The notes under the pieces were generated by a model. It worked only from the letters and a program-made list of their open reading frames with translations, was not told the origin of the DNA and ran no database searches. Both the position numbers and the translations under genes were made by a program. A DNA stretch of 60,743 nt. Origin: QHXN01 sp032162705 (GTDB lineage: Bacteria > Acidobacteriota > Blastocatellia > Pyrinomonadales > Pyrinomonadaceae). The stretch spans positions 1 through 60,743 of the forward strand of contig JAVRON010000007.1 in NCBI GenBank assembly GCA_032162705.1, given 5' to 3'. Below, piece by piece: positions 26,831 to 35,607 of this stretch (its first letter is position 1; each line of letters opens with the position of its first letter).

Positions 26831-29722
26831 TTAATGGATGGATGCTGCGTCGATGTCGCCCGCGACGACGATGGTCAAGTGTTCGGGGCGGAAGTATTTG
26901 CGTATGGCCGCGTTGACCTCTTCGACCGTGACCGCGCGGACGAGTTCCGCGTAGCGCTCTACGTAGTCGAGTCCGAGCTTGTAGAACTCCGCATTCCAAA
27001 GCGCCGCGGCCAGCCCCGCGTTCGTCGCGAGAGAGACCTTGAAGGAGCCTGCGGCTGAACTTTTCTCGTCCTCCAACTCTTCGGGACGGATGCCTTGCTC
27101 GACGTACTCTCTGAGCACTCCGAGCGCCGACTCAATCGCGCGCTCGACGTTTCCGGGGTTCACAGAGACGGCGATGTACCATGGGCCCGCCGCGAGCGTC
27201 GGCGCGCGGAAGCGCGAGGCGATGCCGTAGGTCAGCCCTTCAACATCACGCACTTGAAGCCCCAGACGCGAAGAGAGAGTCGATTCGCCGAGCGCGCGGT
27301 TGGCAATCACCGCCGCGTAATAGTCCCTGGCCGCGCGCCTGAGCGGAGCGGCCGTACCCAACAGCACGTCCACGTTCGCCTTGTCCTTGACGATGACGAA
27401 CTCGCGCCGCGCCCCCGTGGGCGGCTCCGGGTCTGTGACGTTCACATCAACGCTCTCGGGCCCCTCGAAGCCTTCGAGCGCGTCGCGCAGAACGCCGACG
27501 GCCTCCGCGGCGCGCACGTCGCCCGCGACCGAAAGTATCAAAGAGCGCCCGCCATAAAATTTCTCGTAGAAGCCGCGCACGTCCTCGACCGTGATTGAAT
27601 TGATGCTCTCGACAAGTCGCTGGCCCCCGTGCGTGTAGAAAGGATTCTGCTCGTCGAAGACTACTTGCGTCAGTCGCTCGTATGCGCGCCAGCGCGTGTC
27701 CACCTGCTGCTCGCGGATGGCGGCGACGGTCTGTTGCTTCAACTTCTCAAGCTCTTCGGCGGGGAACGAAGGCTCGCGCAGCATCTCCGCGAGCGTCGAG
27801 GCGAGAGCGGGGAAATCCTGCGAGAGCGAGCGAGCGCTGATCTCGACGGCGAAGGCGTCCGTCTCGAACTCTATGCCGGCCCCGACCCCTTCGAGCGCGC
27901 CCGCGAGTTCGAGCTTGCCGCGAAGGCGCGTGCCGCGCTTCAGCATCTCAGCCGTGATGCGCGCAAGCCCCGGCTTACTTTTCGGCTCGAAGTAAGCGCC
28001 CGCGCGCAGGCTGCCGCACACGGAGACGGTCGGCGTCGCCGCGTTCTCCAACACGAGCAGCACCGCGCCCATCTCCAACTCCTCGCGCGTCACACGCGAA
28101 GCGAAGCCCGCTCCGCCTGACTTGCCTGACTTGCCCGAGTTACCCGACTCGCTCGACTTGATTGACTCGCTTGACTTGTCCGGCTCGCTCGACTCGCTTG
28201 ACTTGTTCGGCTCGCCCGGCTCGCTCGACTCTTTAGCTTGAGGTTCGTGGTGAAACTTGTACCCGTGTGGTCGCGTCGAGGCTTTCGCAGAACTTAGCCC
28301 AGAGCCGCCCGAACTCGTGCCCGAGCCGTCCGGGTCTTCACCAACGGCCTTGCCGTCCGAGCCGCCGTTGCTCTTTGGTATGAAGTGGCCGACCGTGCGT
28401 GCGTCCTCGTCGAAGTATGTGGCGGCGACGCGTCGCACGTCCACGGTCGTGACGCGCGAGATGTTCTGCGCGTAAGCGTTGTAGAAGCGCCAGTCGGCCA
28501 CCGCCTCGGCCTCCGACATCTGCATCGCAACGTTGTGCGTGCCGTCGCGCTCGTATGCGACGTGCGCCGCAATCTGCCGCTTCGCCTTCTCGACCTCTTC
28601 GTCACTCAAGTCTTCCGCGGCGCGGCGAAGCTCCTGATGGATCACGTTCTCGATTCTGCGTGGCTCGACGCCGGGCGCGGCCGTCGCGTAGATGTTGAAG
28701 AGGCCGGGGTCGCGAAACTGGTCGAGACGCGTGTCCACCGAGACGGCCAACTCCGTCTCGACGAGCGCTTGATAGAGGCGACTCGTCACACCGCTCGCGA
28801 GCGCCGCCGAGAGCACCGCGAGCGGGTAGATGTCATTACCGTCAGGCGGTGCGGCAGAGCGCGCGGCCAGCTCCTTGTTCGAGAGAACCTTGTCTTGCCC
28901 GAGCGCGGCGGGCGTGCGGAAGGCAATCTGCACGAGTGGCAACTCGCCCGCGCGCCGCACAACCAGACGGCGCTCGCCCTGCTGGCGCGGCTCGTCCGTA
29001 TAGACTTCGGGAATGGGCGACGCGGAGGCGGGCGCGGCTCCAAAGTATTTATTAATGAGGTCGAGCGCGTGCGCTTCCTCGAAGTCGCCGACGACGAGGA
29101 CGGTCGCGTTGTTCGGGTGATAGAACGTGTCGTAGAACTCTTTGAGCCGAGCGGTGGGCACATTCTCGACATCAGCGCGCCAGCCGATGGTCGGGTGATG
29201 ATACGGGTGCTCGCGGAAGGCGGTCGCGTAGACGGCCTCGTCTAAGACGAGCATCGGCTCATTCTGCCCGCGCTCCAACTCGTTGCGCACGACGGTCATC
29301 TCCGAGCGCCGGTCTTCGTCGGCGATGAAGGAGTTGCGCATGCGGTCTGCTTCGAGGTGTACGGCCAGTTCAAGCTGGTCGGAAGGAACGGTCTCGAAGT
29401 AGTTCGTGCGGTCGTACCACGTGGTGGCGTTGAAGTCCGCGCCGACCCTCTGGAGCGTGGCCGCGATCTGTGTGCGCCGCCCCTTGTTGAAGGTCGGCGT
29501 GCCCTTGAACAGCATGTGTTCAAGCAGGTGCGTCGCGCCCGTGTGCCCCACGGCCTCGTTGCGCGAGCCGACACGATAGAGGACGAGAAGCGTCACGACC
29601 GGCGCGACGCGGTTCTCGACCAGCAGGAGCTTCAACCCGTTCGCGAGCTTCAGCTCGCGCACTCCCTCTTCCTCAAAGACGAACTCGACCCCGTTGGGTA
29701 AACCTTGCTTCCGCACGCTCAA
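26831..29722 (-). CDS. M16 family (insulinase/pitrilysin-like) zinc peptidase, double-unit
   Basis: The 963-residue protein has two M16 units. The N-terminal unit carries the inverted zinc site H-L-L-E-H (His65, Glu68, His69) in TGATHLLEHMLFKG; the C-terminal unit lacks it, as is normal for the non-catalytic half. A low-complexity Ser/Glu/Lys/Gly linker (about residues 495-535) joins the halves. No signal peptide is evident, which suggests a cytoplasmic or non-classically located peptidase. The start is a TTG at 29722 supported by AAGGAG upstream. Confidence 0.9.
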   Translation of the reverse strand: MSVRKQGLPNGVEFVFEEEGVRELKLANGLKLLLVENRVAPVVTLLVLYRVGSRNEAVGHTGATHLLEHMLFKGTPTFNKGRRTQIAATLQRVGADFNATTWYDRTNYFETVPSDQLELAVHLEADRMRNSFIADEDRRSEMTVVRNELERGQNEPMLVLDEAVYATAFREHPYHHPTIGWRADVENVPTARLKEFYDTFYHPNNATVLVVGDFEEAHALDLINKYFGAAPASASPIPEVYTDEPRQQGERRLVVRRAGELPLVQIAFRTPAALGQDKVLSNKELAARSAAPPDGNDIYPLAVLSAALASGVTSRLYQALVETELAVSVDTRLDQFRDPGLFNIYATAAPGVEPRRIENVIHQELRRAAEDLSDEEVEKAKRQIAAHVAYERDGTHNVAMQMSEAEAVADWRFYNAYAQNISRVTTVDVRRVAATYFDEDARTVGHFIPKSNGGSDGKAVGEDPDGSGTSSGGSGLSSAKASTRPHGYKFHHEPQAKESSEPGEPNKSSESSEPDKSSESIKSSESGNSGKSGKSGGAGFASRVTREELEMGAVLLVLENAATPTVSVCGSLRAGAYFEPKSKPGLARITAEMLKRGTRLRGKLELAGALEGVGAGIEFETDAFAVEISARSLSQDFPALASTLAEMLREPSFPAEELEKLKQQTVAAIREQQVDTRWRAYERLTQVVFDEQNPFYTHGGQRLVESINSITVEDVRGFYEKFYGGRSLILSVAGDVRAAEAVGVLRDALEGFEGPESVDVNVTDPEPPTGARREFVIVKDKANVDVLLGTAAPLRRAARDYYAAVIANRALGESTLSSRLGLQVRDVEGLTYGIASRFRAPTLAAGPWYIAVSVNPGNVERAIESALGVLREYVEQGIRPEELEDEKSSAAGSFKVSLATNAGLAAALWNAEFYKLGLDYVERYAELVRAVTVEEVNAAIRKYFRPEHLTIVVAGDIDAASIH

Positions 29723-29969
29723 AATCGCTCTCCTTTTAAATGTCTATCGTTCACACCGCAGCGTGCCGAGCGACACTCAGAGGCTCGCCCGCGACACATG
29801 CCTCGACGAAGCAGCGTCGGCGTGAGGTGCTCACGTTTCGGTTGGGACGCGTCTATGCTAACAAATCGGTGCGGGCGAAGGAAAACGCCGTGGCGGCCTT
29901 TAACTTCGCCATCACAGATTTAAGACGCTACCGAGTTCTGCATCGTAGAGGCTTTACGTTGCAAAGCAC

Positions 29970-29998
29970 TTGACACGGCTGCTGCCGCGGTGTATTTT
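29970..29998 (+). promoter_or_regulatory. Near-consensus promoter giving a (nearly) leaderless transcript
   Basis: TTGACA (29970-29975) and TATTTT (29993-29998) are exactly 17 bp apart. Transcription should start near 30005, two or three bases before the ATG at 30008, so the mRNA would have almost no leader and no Shine-Dalgarno sequence. Confidence 0.7.
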
Positions 29999-30007
29999 CG
30001 CTGCGGC

Positions 30008-30625
30008 ATGGCAGTCGTCCACACATTCGAGAAGCCCCAGACGGAAGAGCCGCCCGCGCTGCACGACCGGGCGATGGACAACCTGCGCTTCATCCGCGAG
30101 GCGATGGAGAGCGCAACTTCGTTCACGGCCGTGCCGGGCTGGGGGCAGGTCGCAATCGGCGTCACCGCTCTTTTCGCCGCGCTTGTCGCCTCACAGCAGA
30201 AGAGCTTCGCAGAGTGGGTCGCGGTGTGGATGGCCGAGGCCGCCGTCTCCGCCGGGATTGCCGGATGGACGATGTACCGCAAGGCGCACGCCTCGGACAC
30301 TTCGCTTCTTTCGCGACCGGGAAGAAAACTTATCATCAATCTCACGCCGCCCGTTCTGGTCGGCGCGCTTCTCACGGTCGTCTTCTATCGTGCGGGGCTG
30401 ACCGGACAGTTGCCCGGTTTGTGGCTCCTGCTCTACGGCACGGGCGTCGTCACAGGCGGCGCTTTCTCCGTGCGCCCGGTTCCAATCATGGGTCTCTGCT
30501 TCATGTTCCTGGGGGCGGGCGCACTTTTTCTGCCCGCGGGGTGGGGAGACGCTTTGATGGCCGCGGGCTTCGGAGTGCTGCACATTATTTTCGGACTGCA
30601 TATAGCGAGGAATTACGGTGGCTAG
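30008..30625 (+). CDS. Hypothetical membrane protein paired with a winged-helix regulator
   Basis: The 205-residue protein has a soluble N terminus of about 40 residues, then about five hydrophobic segments (VAIGVTALFAALVAS, AAVSAGIAGWTMY, PPVLVGALLTVVFY, GLWLLLYGTGVVTGG, IMGLCFMFLGAGALFL). No family was recognised. It overlaps the following winged-helix gene by eight bases, so the two are translated together. Such pairs often form a sensor-regulator or co-regulated membrane module, but that is inference. The ATG at 30008 is preferred over a GTG at 29990, which lies upstream of the expected transcription start. Confidence 0.75.
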   Translation: MAVVHTFEKPQTEEPPALHDRAMDNLRFIREAMESATSFTAVPGWGQVAIGVTALFAALVASQQKSFAEWVAVWMAEAAVSAGIAGWTMYRKAHASDTSLLSRPGRKLIINLTPPVLVGALLTVVFYRAGLTGQLPGLWLLLYGTGVVTGGAFSVRPVPIMGLCFMFLGAGALFLPAGWGDALMAAGFGVLHIIFGLHIARNYGG

Positions 30626-31028
30626 ACAGAACGCACTTGCGAAGGATCGTCTAAAGGCGAAGCCGGGCGCGCAAAGTTCGCCCGAGGGTTCACGCGAACA
30701 GCGGCGCAGTAAACCCACAGATGGCCCGGCGGCCACAGCGGAACTCGACCGGCTCATACATGAACGCGTCCGACTCGCCATCGTCAGCGCCCTCGCCGTC
30801 AACCAGTCCCTCACCTTCAACGACCTCAAACAACTCCTGAACACCACGGACGGCAACCTGAGCGTGCACGCGCGCAAGCTCGAAGAGGCGAACTACGTCG
30901 TCTGTACCAAGTCTTTTGAAGGGCGCATGCCAAAGACCGAATACAAATTGACCGCTTCGGGTCGGCGCGCGCTCGAACGCTACCTCGGTCACATGGAGAG
31001 CGTCATCCGCGCCGCGCGCGGAGGGTAA
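30618..31028 (+). CDS. Winged-helix transcriptional regulator (MarR/ArsR-like, HTH_27 type)
   Basis: The 136-residue protein has a basic, unstructured N terminus of about 45 residues and then a compact winged-helix domain. LDRLIHERVRLAIVSALAV precedes the recognition-helix region DLKQLLNTTDGNLSVHARKL and a wing (SFEGRMPKTEYKLTASGRRA). The layout matches small DNA-binding proteins that act as dimers. It starts with a GTG at 30618 inside the end of the membrane-protein gene and probably regulates that operon or a distant target. Confidence 0.85.
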   Translation: MARQNALAKDRLKAKPGAQSSPEGSREQRRSKPTDGPAATAELDRLIHERVRLAIVSALAVNQSLTFNDLKQLLNTTDGNLSVHARKLEEANYVVCTKSFEGRMPKTEYKLTASGRRALERYLGHMESVIRAARGG

Positions 31029-31050
31029 GCAGAATCAAGAACGGAAGAAG

Positions 31051-31079
31051 TCGGGCCACGCGTCGGCCCGAATTTTTTT
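31051..31079 (+). terminator. Rho-independent terminator after the winged-helix gene
   Basis: TCGGGCC pairs with GGCCCGA around a seven-base loop, followed by a run of seven T. It ends the two-gene operon starting at 30008. Confidence 0.85.
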
Positions 31080-31205
31080 GCGTGTGAGCTTTACGAGGCA
31101 AAGGGCTTTACTTTAAATGGCTGCGTTGGATGTGTCGGTCGGCGCTCAACCGGAGGGGCCCCGGGCGGCTTTGAAAATTCGTCGGAACAAAGGAGGGGAG
31201 AAGTC

Positions 31206-31895
31206 GTGAACACGAACGTGAATCTATCGGCGGCGCTGGGTGTGATGGGGTTTCTGGGCGCGGCTCTGTTGCTCGCTGTCCTGGGGCTGGTGGCGCTGCA
31301 CGCGCTCGTCGTGAGGCGCTACGGGCGGGCGAAGGTTTCGCTCTTCGCGCTCGCCGCGGTGGGGGCCCTCTACTTCGGCCTTATGCTCGTCTTCTCGCTC
31401 GTGAGCGGCGAGCGTGTGCTGGCGCGCGGCGAGGAGAAACATTTCTGCGAGATTGACTGTCACCTCGCCTACTCGGTCGCGGGCGTGCGGCGCGCGAAGA
31501 CCATCGGCGAGGGCCCCGGTCAGGCGACGGCGCGCGGCGAGTTCCTGATCGTGACCTTGAAGACGCGCTTCGACGAGACGACCATCTCTTCGCATCGCGG
31601 CGACGGGCAGCTCTACCCGAACCCGCGCCGCGCGACCGTCCATGACGCAGAGGGGCACACGTACGCGGCGTCGGAGGAGGCGCGACGCGCGCTTTCAGCA
31701 TCCGGGGGCGACGCAAGCGTGTCGCTCGACACGCCGCTCAGACCCGGCGAGGCATACACCACGGAACTCGTCTTCGATCTCCCCGCCGACGCGCGCGACC
31801 CCATCCTTCTACTCAACGAGTCCGCGCCGGAGACGCATTTCATCATCGGCCACGAGAACAGCCCCCTACATAAGAAGACCGAGTTCCGCCTTTGA
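31206..31895 (+). CDS. Hypothetical protein with two N-terminal membrane helices and an extracytoplasmic beta domain
   Basis: The 229-residue protein has two hydrophobic helices (about residues 10-33 and 45-67). A soluble domain follows with EIDCHLAYSV, a central LIVTLKTRFDETTISSH and a C-terminal LVFDLPADARDPILLLNES. The soluble part resembles DUF4352-like immunoglobulin-fold domains in pattern, with a short-length match only. The start is a GTG at 31206 behind an excellent AAAGGAGG. It lies directly upstream of the CreD-like gene on the same strand and may act with it at the membrane. Confidence 0.6.
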   Translation: MNTNVNLSAALGVMGFLGAALLLAVLGLVALHALVVRRYGRAKVSLFALAAVGALYFGLMLVFSLVSGERVLARGEEKHFCEIDCHLAYSVAGVRRAKTIGEGPGQATARGEFLIVTLKTRFDETTISSHRGDGQLYPNPRRATVHDAEGHTYAASEEARRALSASGGDASVSLDTPLRPGEAYTTELVFDLPADARDPILLLNESAPETHFIIGHENSPLHKKTEFRL

Positions 31896-31930
31896 CGTGG
31901 GCGGGGGGTTGTGATGTGGTCAGCCACAGA

Positions 31931-31973
31931 CTCGTCCCGTGGCCTCTTCTCCTGCCAGGAGGGGTGGGACGAG
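31931..31973. terminator. Inverted repeat, possible terminator or attenuator
   Basis: CTCGTCCC (31931-31938) pairs with GGGACGAG (31966-31973); the inner sequence can pair further (CCTCTTCTCCTG with CAGGAGGGG). A T-run is missing, so it may be an attenuator-like hairpin ahead of the CreD-like gene. Confidence 0.55.
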
Positions 31974-32045
31974 AGTTAAATCGGCGAAGGACACAGGAAG
32001 GTTTCTAAAGGACACAGCAAACTTACCGAAGGAGTGTTGACGAAT

Positions 32046-33341
32046 ATGTTGAAGCGCATCGTAGCCATCGCCTTTATCTTCGTGTTCGCGTCCGCCGCGT
32101 GGGTGATACTCGGGACGACCATCTTCTCTCGCACATACGACCTTGACCAGACATTGGAGGGGCGCGTCACCTCTCTGTGGGGCGCGCCGCAGTCGCAGTC
32201 GCCGCCCGTCGCCCTGTGTGAGCACGTCGTCCCGAAATCCACGGAGACTTTGGAGAACGGGATAAAAAGGGTTGTGACGGAGAAGGTGAGTGTGACGGAC
32301 ATGCTGCCGCTTGAGTCGAGCCGCGTTGACGTGTCGCTCGGCCTCGAACACAGGCAGAAGGGGCTGCTCTGGTACAGCACTTACAAGGTCGGCTTCGCGG
32401 GCACATACGCTTTCCGCAACACGACCGATCAGGACAAGGTGACGTTCACGCTGAAGTTCCCGACCGAGCAAGCCATCTACGACGACCTCGTCTTCACGGT
32501 CAACGACGCGCCCGTCGTCCTGACGAACGAGAAGAACACGACGACGGGCGTCGCCACTGTCAAGCCGGGCGAGACGGCGATGCTGAAGATCGCGTACCGC
32601 TCGCAGGGCTTGAACGACTGGCGCTACAACTTCGGGAGCGACGTGTCGCAGGTGCGCGACTTCCGGATGCACATGACCACGAACTTCAAGGCGATTGACT
32701 TCCCAGAGAACACTCTGTCGCCTTCGGAGGAGCGCGAGACGGCGGACGGGTGGGAGCTTGAATGGAACTACAAGAACCTCGTCTCGGGCTTTCAGATAGG
32801 GATGGCGATGCCCGAGAAGTTGCAGCCCGGGCCCCTCGCCGGGCGCATCAGTTTCTTCGCGCCCGTCTCGCTCTTCTTCTTCTTCTTCCTGATGTTCATC
32901 ATCACGACCATGCGAGGCATTGAGCTGCACCCGATGAACTACTTCTTCCTCGCCACGGCCTTCTTCTCGTTCCACCTGCTGCTCGCGTATCTGGTCGATC
33001 ACGTCTCGATTCATACGGCGTTCGCCGTCTCTTCGGTCGTCTCGATCTTTCTGGTCATCAGCTATCTGCGGCTCGTCGTGGGGACGCGCTTTGCGGCGCG
33101 CGAGGCGGGGCTGGCGCAGTTCATCTATCTGGTGATGTTCTCATACGCCTTCTTCTTCAAGGGCTTCACTGGGCTTGCCGTCACTATCGGCTCGATCCTG
33201 ACGCTGTTCGTCGTGATGCAGATCACGGGGCGCGTGCGCTGGGCGGAAAAGTTCGCGGCGAAGACGGACGGCGGCGCGGGCGGCATGAAGAATGACAGCC
33301 AGGATTTTTCAGGTAAGGTCGCGCCCTCGGTCAGCGCGTGA
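32046..33341 (+). CDS. CreD-like inner membrane protein
   Basis: The 431-residue protein has one N-terminal helix (IVAIAFIFVFASAAWVIL), a periplasmic domain of about 230 residues and a C-terminal bundle of about five helices. The bundle begins FFAPVSLFFFFFLMF and contains ELHPMNYFFLATAFFSFHLL, which strongly resembles the conserved membrane part of CreD/CET family proteins. CreD is induced by the CreBC two-component system in enterobacteria and affects envelope homeostasis; its biochemical role is unknown. No creBC genes lie nearby. The ATG at 32046 is chosen because AAGGAG (32029-32034) would overlap the upstream GTG. Confidence 0.82.
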   Translation: MLKRIVAIAFIFVFASAAWVILGTTIFSRTYDLDQTLEGRVTSLWGAPQSQSPPVALCEHVVPKSTETLENGIKRVVTEKVSVTDMLPLESSRVDVSLGLEHRQKGLLWYSTYKVGFAGTYAFRNTTDQDKVTFTLKFPTEQAIYDDLVFTVNDAPVVLTNEKNTTTGVATVKPGETAMLKIAYRSQGLNDWRYNFGSDVSQVRDFRMHMTTNFKAIDFPENTLSPSEERETADGWELEWNYKNLVSGFQIGMAMPEKLQPGPLAGRISFFAPVSLFFFFFLMFIITTMRGIELHPMNYFFLATAFFSFHLLLAYLVDHVSIHTAFAVSSVVSIFLVISYLRLVVGTRFAAREAGLAQFIYLVMFSYAFFFKGFTGLAVTIGSILTLFVVMQITGRVRWAEKFAAKTDGGAGGMKNDSQDFSGKVAPSVSA

Positions 33342-33366
33342 GCTTCAAGCGGGCGCTTTGAAAATT

Positions 33367-33455
33367 GCCACAGAGACACAGAGACACAGAGTTTAAGACA
33401 GGAGTTACAAACACTCTTTCATTCTTAAACTCTGTGTCTCTGTGTCTGCGGTGGC
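33367..33455. repeat. Hairpin repeat, CACAGAGACACAGAG family, between convergent genes
   Basis: The left arm GCCACAGAGACACAGAGACA continues into GAGTTTAAG; the right arm CTTAAACTCTGTGTCTCTG is followed by TGTCTGCGGTGGC. It separates the CreD-like gene from the convergent lipoprotein-like gene. Confidence 0.88.
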
Positions 33456-33482
33456 TAATCTGTCGGTTTTGAGCTGTGGCGC

Positions 33483-34130
33483 TCAAGGGTTCGAGGTAGA
33501 GACCGGCGGGTATGGTCTCACAACCTTGACGCGGTTGGCGAACTTCTCCGCGACCTTGTTAGCGATCTTCTTGCCGAAGAGCACGGAGCGCGTCTTGCCG
33601 CTCGTGACCACTTCCATCGTTTGTGGGTCGAGGACAGAGAAGGTGAAGCGGCGTGTCAGCGACTTGCGTGTGATCTCGATGACGAGGTCGGCTTCGGCCT
33701 CGTTGCGTGTGATGACCATGCCCCACGCCTGAAACTCTTTACGCTTGCGCAGAGAGTCTTCGACCTCGCTCCCGCTGAGAAAGACCGAGTCCGAATGCAC
33801 GTAGATGAAGTGCGCCTTGCGCATGACCGTCGCCGGGTCTGTCGAGCGGGGACGCACGAACACATCCTTTGATACGCCCGCGCTCTCACTCTCACTCTCG
33901 TCCCTTTCATCGTCAACATCGTCTGAGGCCGAGTTCTTCTGCCGTGCGGTCTGCGGCTGCGACTGACTCTGCTGCCTCTGTATGTCTGCGGCGGGGCGGA
34001 CTTGTGCGCCCGCACGCCCCGCGCCGAAGTCGCAGCCGAAGAGCAGCGCGAGCAGACAGCACGCGAGCGTGCGTGCGCGCGGACGGACGTTGACGATTGG
34101 CGAGGCTTTTGGGGAACGAAGTTTATTCAT
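33483..34130 (-). CDS. Hypothetical exported protein, possible lipoprotein
   Basis: From the ATG at 34130 (AGGAGA five bases upstream) the protein has 215 residues. An Arg-rich n-region precedes a hydrophobic stretch LACCLLALLFGCDFGAGRAGAQ, where L-F-G-C could be a lipobox or GAGAQ a signal-peptidase site. A Gln/Ser/Asp-rich low-complexity linker is followed by a compact C-terminal domain (about residues 105-205) with KAHFIYVHSDSVFLSG and DLVIEITRKSLTRRFTFSV. The family was not recognised. It stands divergently from the M48 peptidase gene. Confidence 0.7.
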   Translation of the reverse strand: MNKLRSPKASPIVNVRPRARTLACCLLALLFGCDFGAGRAGAQVRPAADIQRQQSQSQPQTARQKNSASDDVDDERDESESESAGVSKDVFVRPRSTDPATVMRKAHFIYVHSDSVFLSGSEVEDSLRKRKEFQAWGMVITRNEAEADLVIEITRKSLTRRFTFSVLDPQTMEVVTSGKTRSVLFGKKIANKVAEKFANRVKVVRPYPPVSTSNP

Positions 34131-34603
34131 AACTGTCTCCTGCGTTGAAGTGCTTCCCACGCACGCGCTCGACGGCGGAAGAGTGCCGGGCGCGTCTGCT
34201 TGCGACCGACGGCAGAATAGACGTGTGAACGCACACAGCGGGCGGCGCTGTGTCACTTATCGGATTGCCACACGTCTCCGGCGGGGCATGCTCCACGTAC
34301 TGTTTCAATATTTCGACTGCGGCGGCCTAGTTCTGTTTGACTACAAAAGCGATGGCCCCAAGCGTCGCCGTCCGCACGTCGCAACCGCTTGCAAGCGCAA
34401 CCGCTTAGGCATACGCATCCGATAGCGGCCCGGCGTTTGCACAGTCCACATGCAAGGCCAAAGTGTCGGCGCGCACAAGAGAACCCACGCGTACGGGCGT
34501 GCGTCGTGCTCGAAGACGTACGGGCAGGTCAGGTAAAGACGGGCGAGCAGGTAAGGGCAGGCAAGTGTTGGCCGAGAAGGTTTATCAAGTGGAGGCTGAG
34601 AGG
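34131..34603. other. Divergent intergenic region
   Basis: These 473 bp separate the divergent starts of the exported protein and the M48 peptidase. Open frames here have no supported starts. Small palindromic words such as CGCACACAGCGGGCGGCGCTGTGTC are present, but no clear promoter pair, repeat family or RNA was recognised. Confidence 0.4.
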
Positions 34604-35467
34604 TTGATTCGGACGCGAAGGTTCACCGTGTGGGTTCTGTTGGCTCTGCTGTCTTTGCAGACGGCATGCGGCGGGATGCTGTCGGGTGGTCGCCTGGGTC
34701 GCTGGGTCGCTTTCACCTCACCGCGCGTGGGCGTGGGCTTCAACCTCTTCAGCCCCGAGCAGGACATCGAACTCGGCGAGGTATCAGCCGAAGAGATCAG
34801 GCGGCAGTTGGTCTTGCTCCGAGACGAGCGCACAGAGCGTTACGTCCAGCGACTCGGCGAGAGGCTCGCGGCGCAAGCGCCGGGCTACAAGTTCCCATAC
34901 AAGTTCGTCGTCGTCGCCTCGCCGGAGGTCAACGCCTTCGCGCTGCCGGGCGGCTACGTCTTCGTCAACCAGGGCGCGATTGAGGCGGCGCACAGCGAAG
35001 GCGAGCTGGCGGGCGTGCTCGCGCACGAGATCGCACACGTCGCACTCCGCCACGGGACGACGCAGGCTTCGAGGGCTTACCTCGCCAAGACCTGGATGAG
35101 CCTTCTCAACACGGTCACGGGCGGCTGTCAGGGCGAGGTCAGACAACTCGCCGCGGTCATCGGCGGCGCAGGCGCAAACATGCTGTTCATCAAGTCTAAC
35201 CGCTCGGCGGAAGTGCAGGCCGACGCAGAGGGCGCGCGCATGATGGCCGCCGCCGGTTACGACCCGCACGACATGGCCGACTTCTTCGCCTCGCTCTATG
35301 AGCGGAGCGACGTGCGCGCGCAGGAGATTGCCAGCGATCACCCAGACCCCGCGAGCCGCGTCGCTGCCATCGACGAAATCATCGCCGGGCTTATGCAAAC
35401 GCCCGCGCCCACGCACGACTCGGATGAGTTCCGCCGGATAAAAGCGCGACTGGCTGGCAGGCGTTGA
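34604..35467 (+). CDS. M48 family zinc metallopeptidase, lipoprotein-like
   Basis: The 287-residue protein has an N-terminal signal (RFTVWVLLALLSLQTACGG) with a possible lipidated Cys. It carries the M48 zinc motif HEIAH within GVLAHEIAHVALRHG, plus the downstream SAEVQADAEGARMMAAAGYD that supplies the third zinc ligand. It resembles BepA/LoiP-type periplasmic peptidases that act on outer-membrane proteins, but lacks their TPR tail. A TTG at 34604 is the preferred start because GGAGG lies eight bases upstream. Upstream in-frame sequence to 34463 is Arg-rich and unlike coding sequence. Confidence 0.85.
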   Translation: MIRTRRFTVWVLLALLSLQTACGGMLSGGRLGRWVAFTSPRVGVGFNLFSPEQDIELGEVSAEEIRRQLVLLRDERTERYVQRLGERLAAQAPGYKFPYKFVVVASPEVNAFALPGGYVFVNQGAIEAAHSEGELAGVLAHEIAHVALRHGTTQASRAYLAKTWMSLLNTVTGGCQGEVRQLAAVIGGAGANMLFIKSNRSAEVQADAEGARMMAAAGYDPHDMADFFASLYERSDVRAQEIASDHPDPASRVAAIDEIIAGLMQTPAPTHDSDEFRRIKARLAGRR

Positions 35468-35485
35468 GCGGAAGGCTAGACTACT

Positions 35486-35527
35486 CGATAAAAAATTCGA
35501 GTCGGCAAATAAAAAGTTCGAGTCAGC
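35486..35527. repeat. Two 21-bp tandem repeats after the M48 peptidase gene
   Basis: Units at 35486-35506 and 35507-35527 share ATAAAAANTTCGAGTC and GC ends. The copy number is small, but the period matches the other 21-23 bp arrays. They directly precede a terminator hairpin. Confidence 0.75.
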
Positions 35528-35558
35528 AAAAAGCCCGACGATTCGTCGCCGGGCTTTT
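35528..35558. terminator. Bidirectional rho-independent terminator
   Basis: AAAAAGCCCG pairs with CGGGCTTTT around an 11-12 base loop. A-run and T-run on opposite sides suit both the M48 gene (plus) and the TPR-Fis-receiver gene (minus). Confidence 0.88.
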
Positions 35559-35607
35559 GCTATCCGTAACTTTCTTTAACCTTCTCAATGCGGCGGGGCG
35601 GACATCT

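Noticed and set aside
30008..31028. Toxin-antitoxin pair at the overlapping membrane protein/winged-helix genes
   Set aside because: The membrane protein is large with several helices and the regulator is a typical winged-helix protein; no known toxin or antitoxin family was recognised.
34463..34603. Longer M48 peptidase beginning at 34463
   Set aside because: The added residues are Arg/Gly-rich and precede the signal peptide; GGAGG eight bases upstream of TTG 34604 supports the shorter form.
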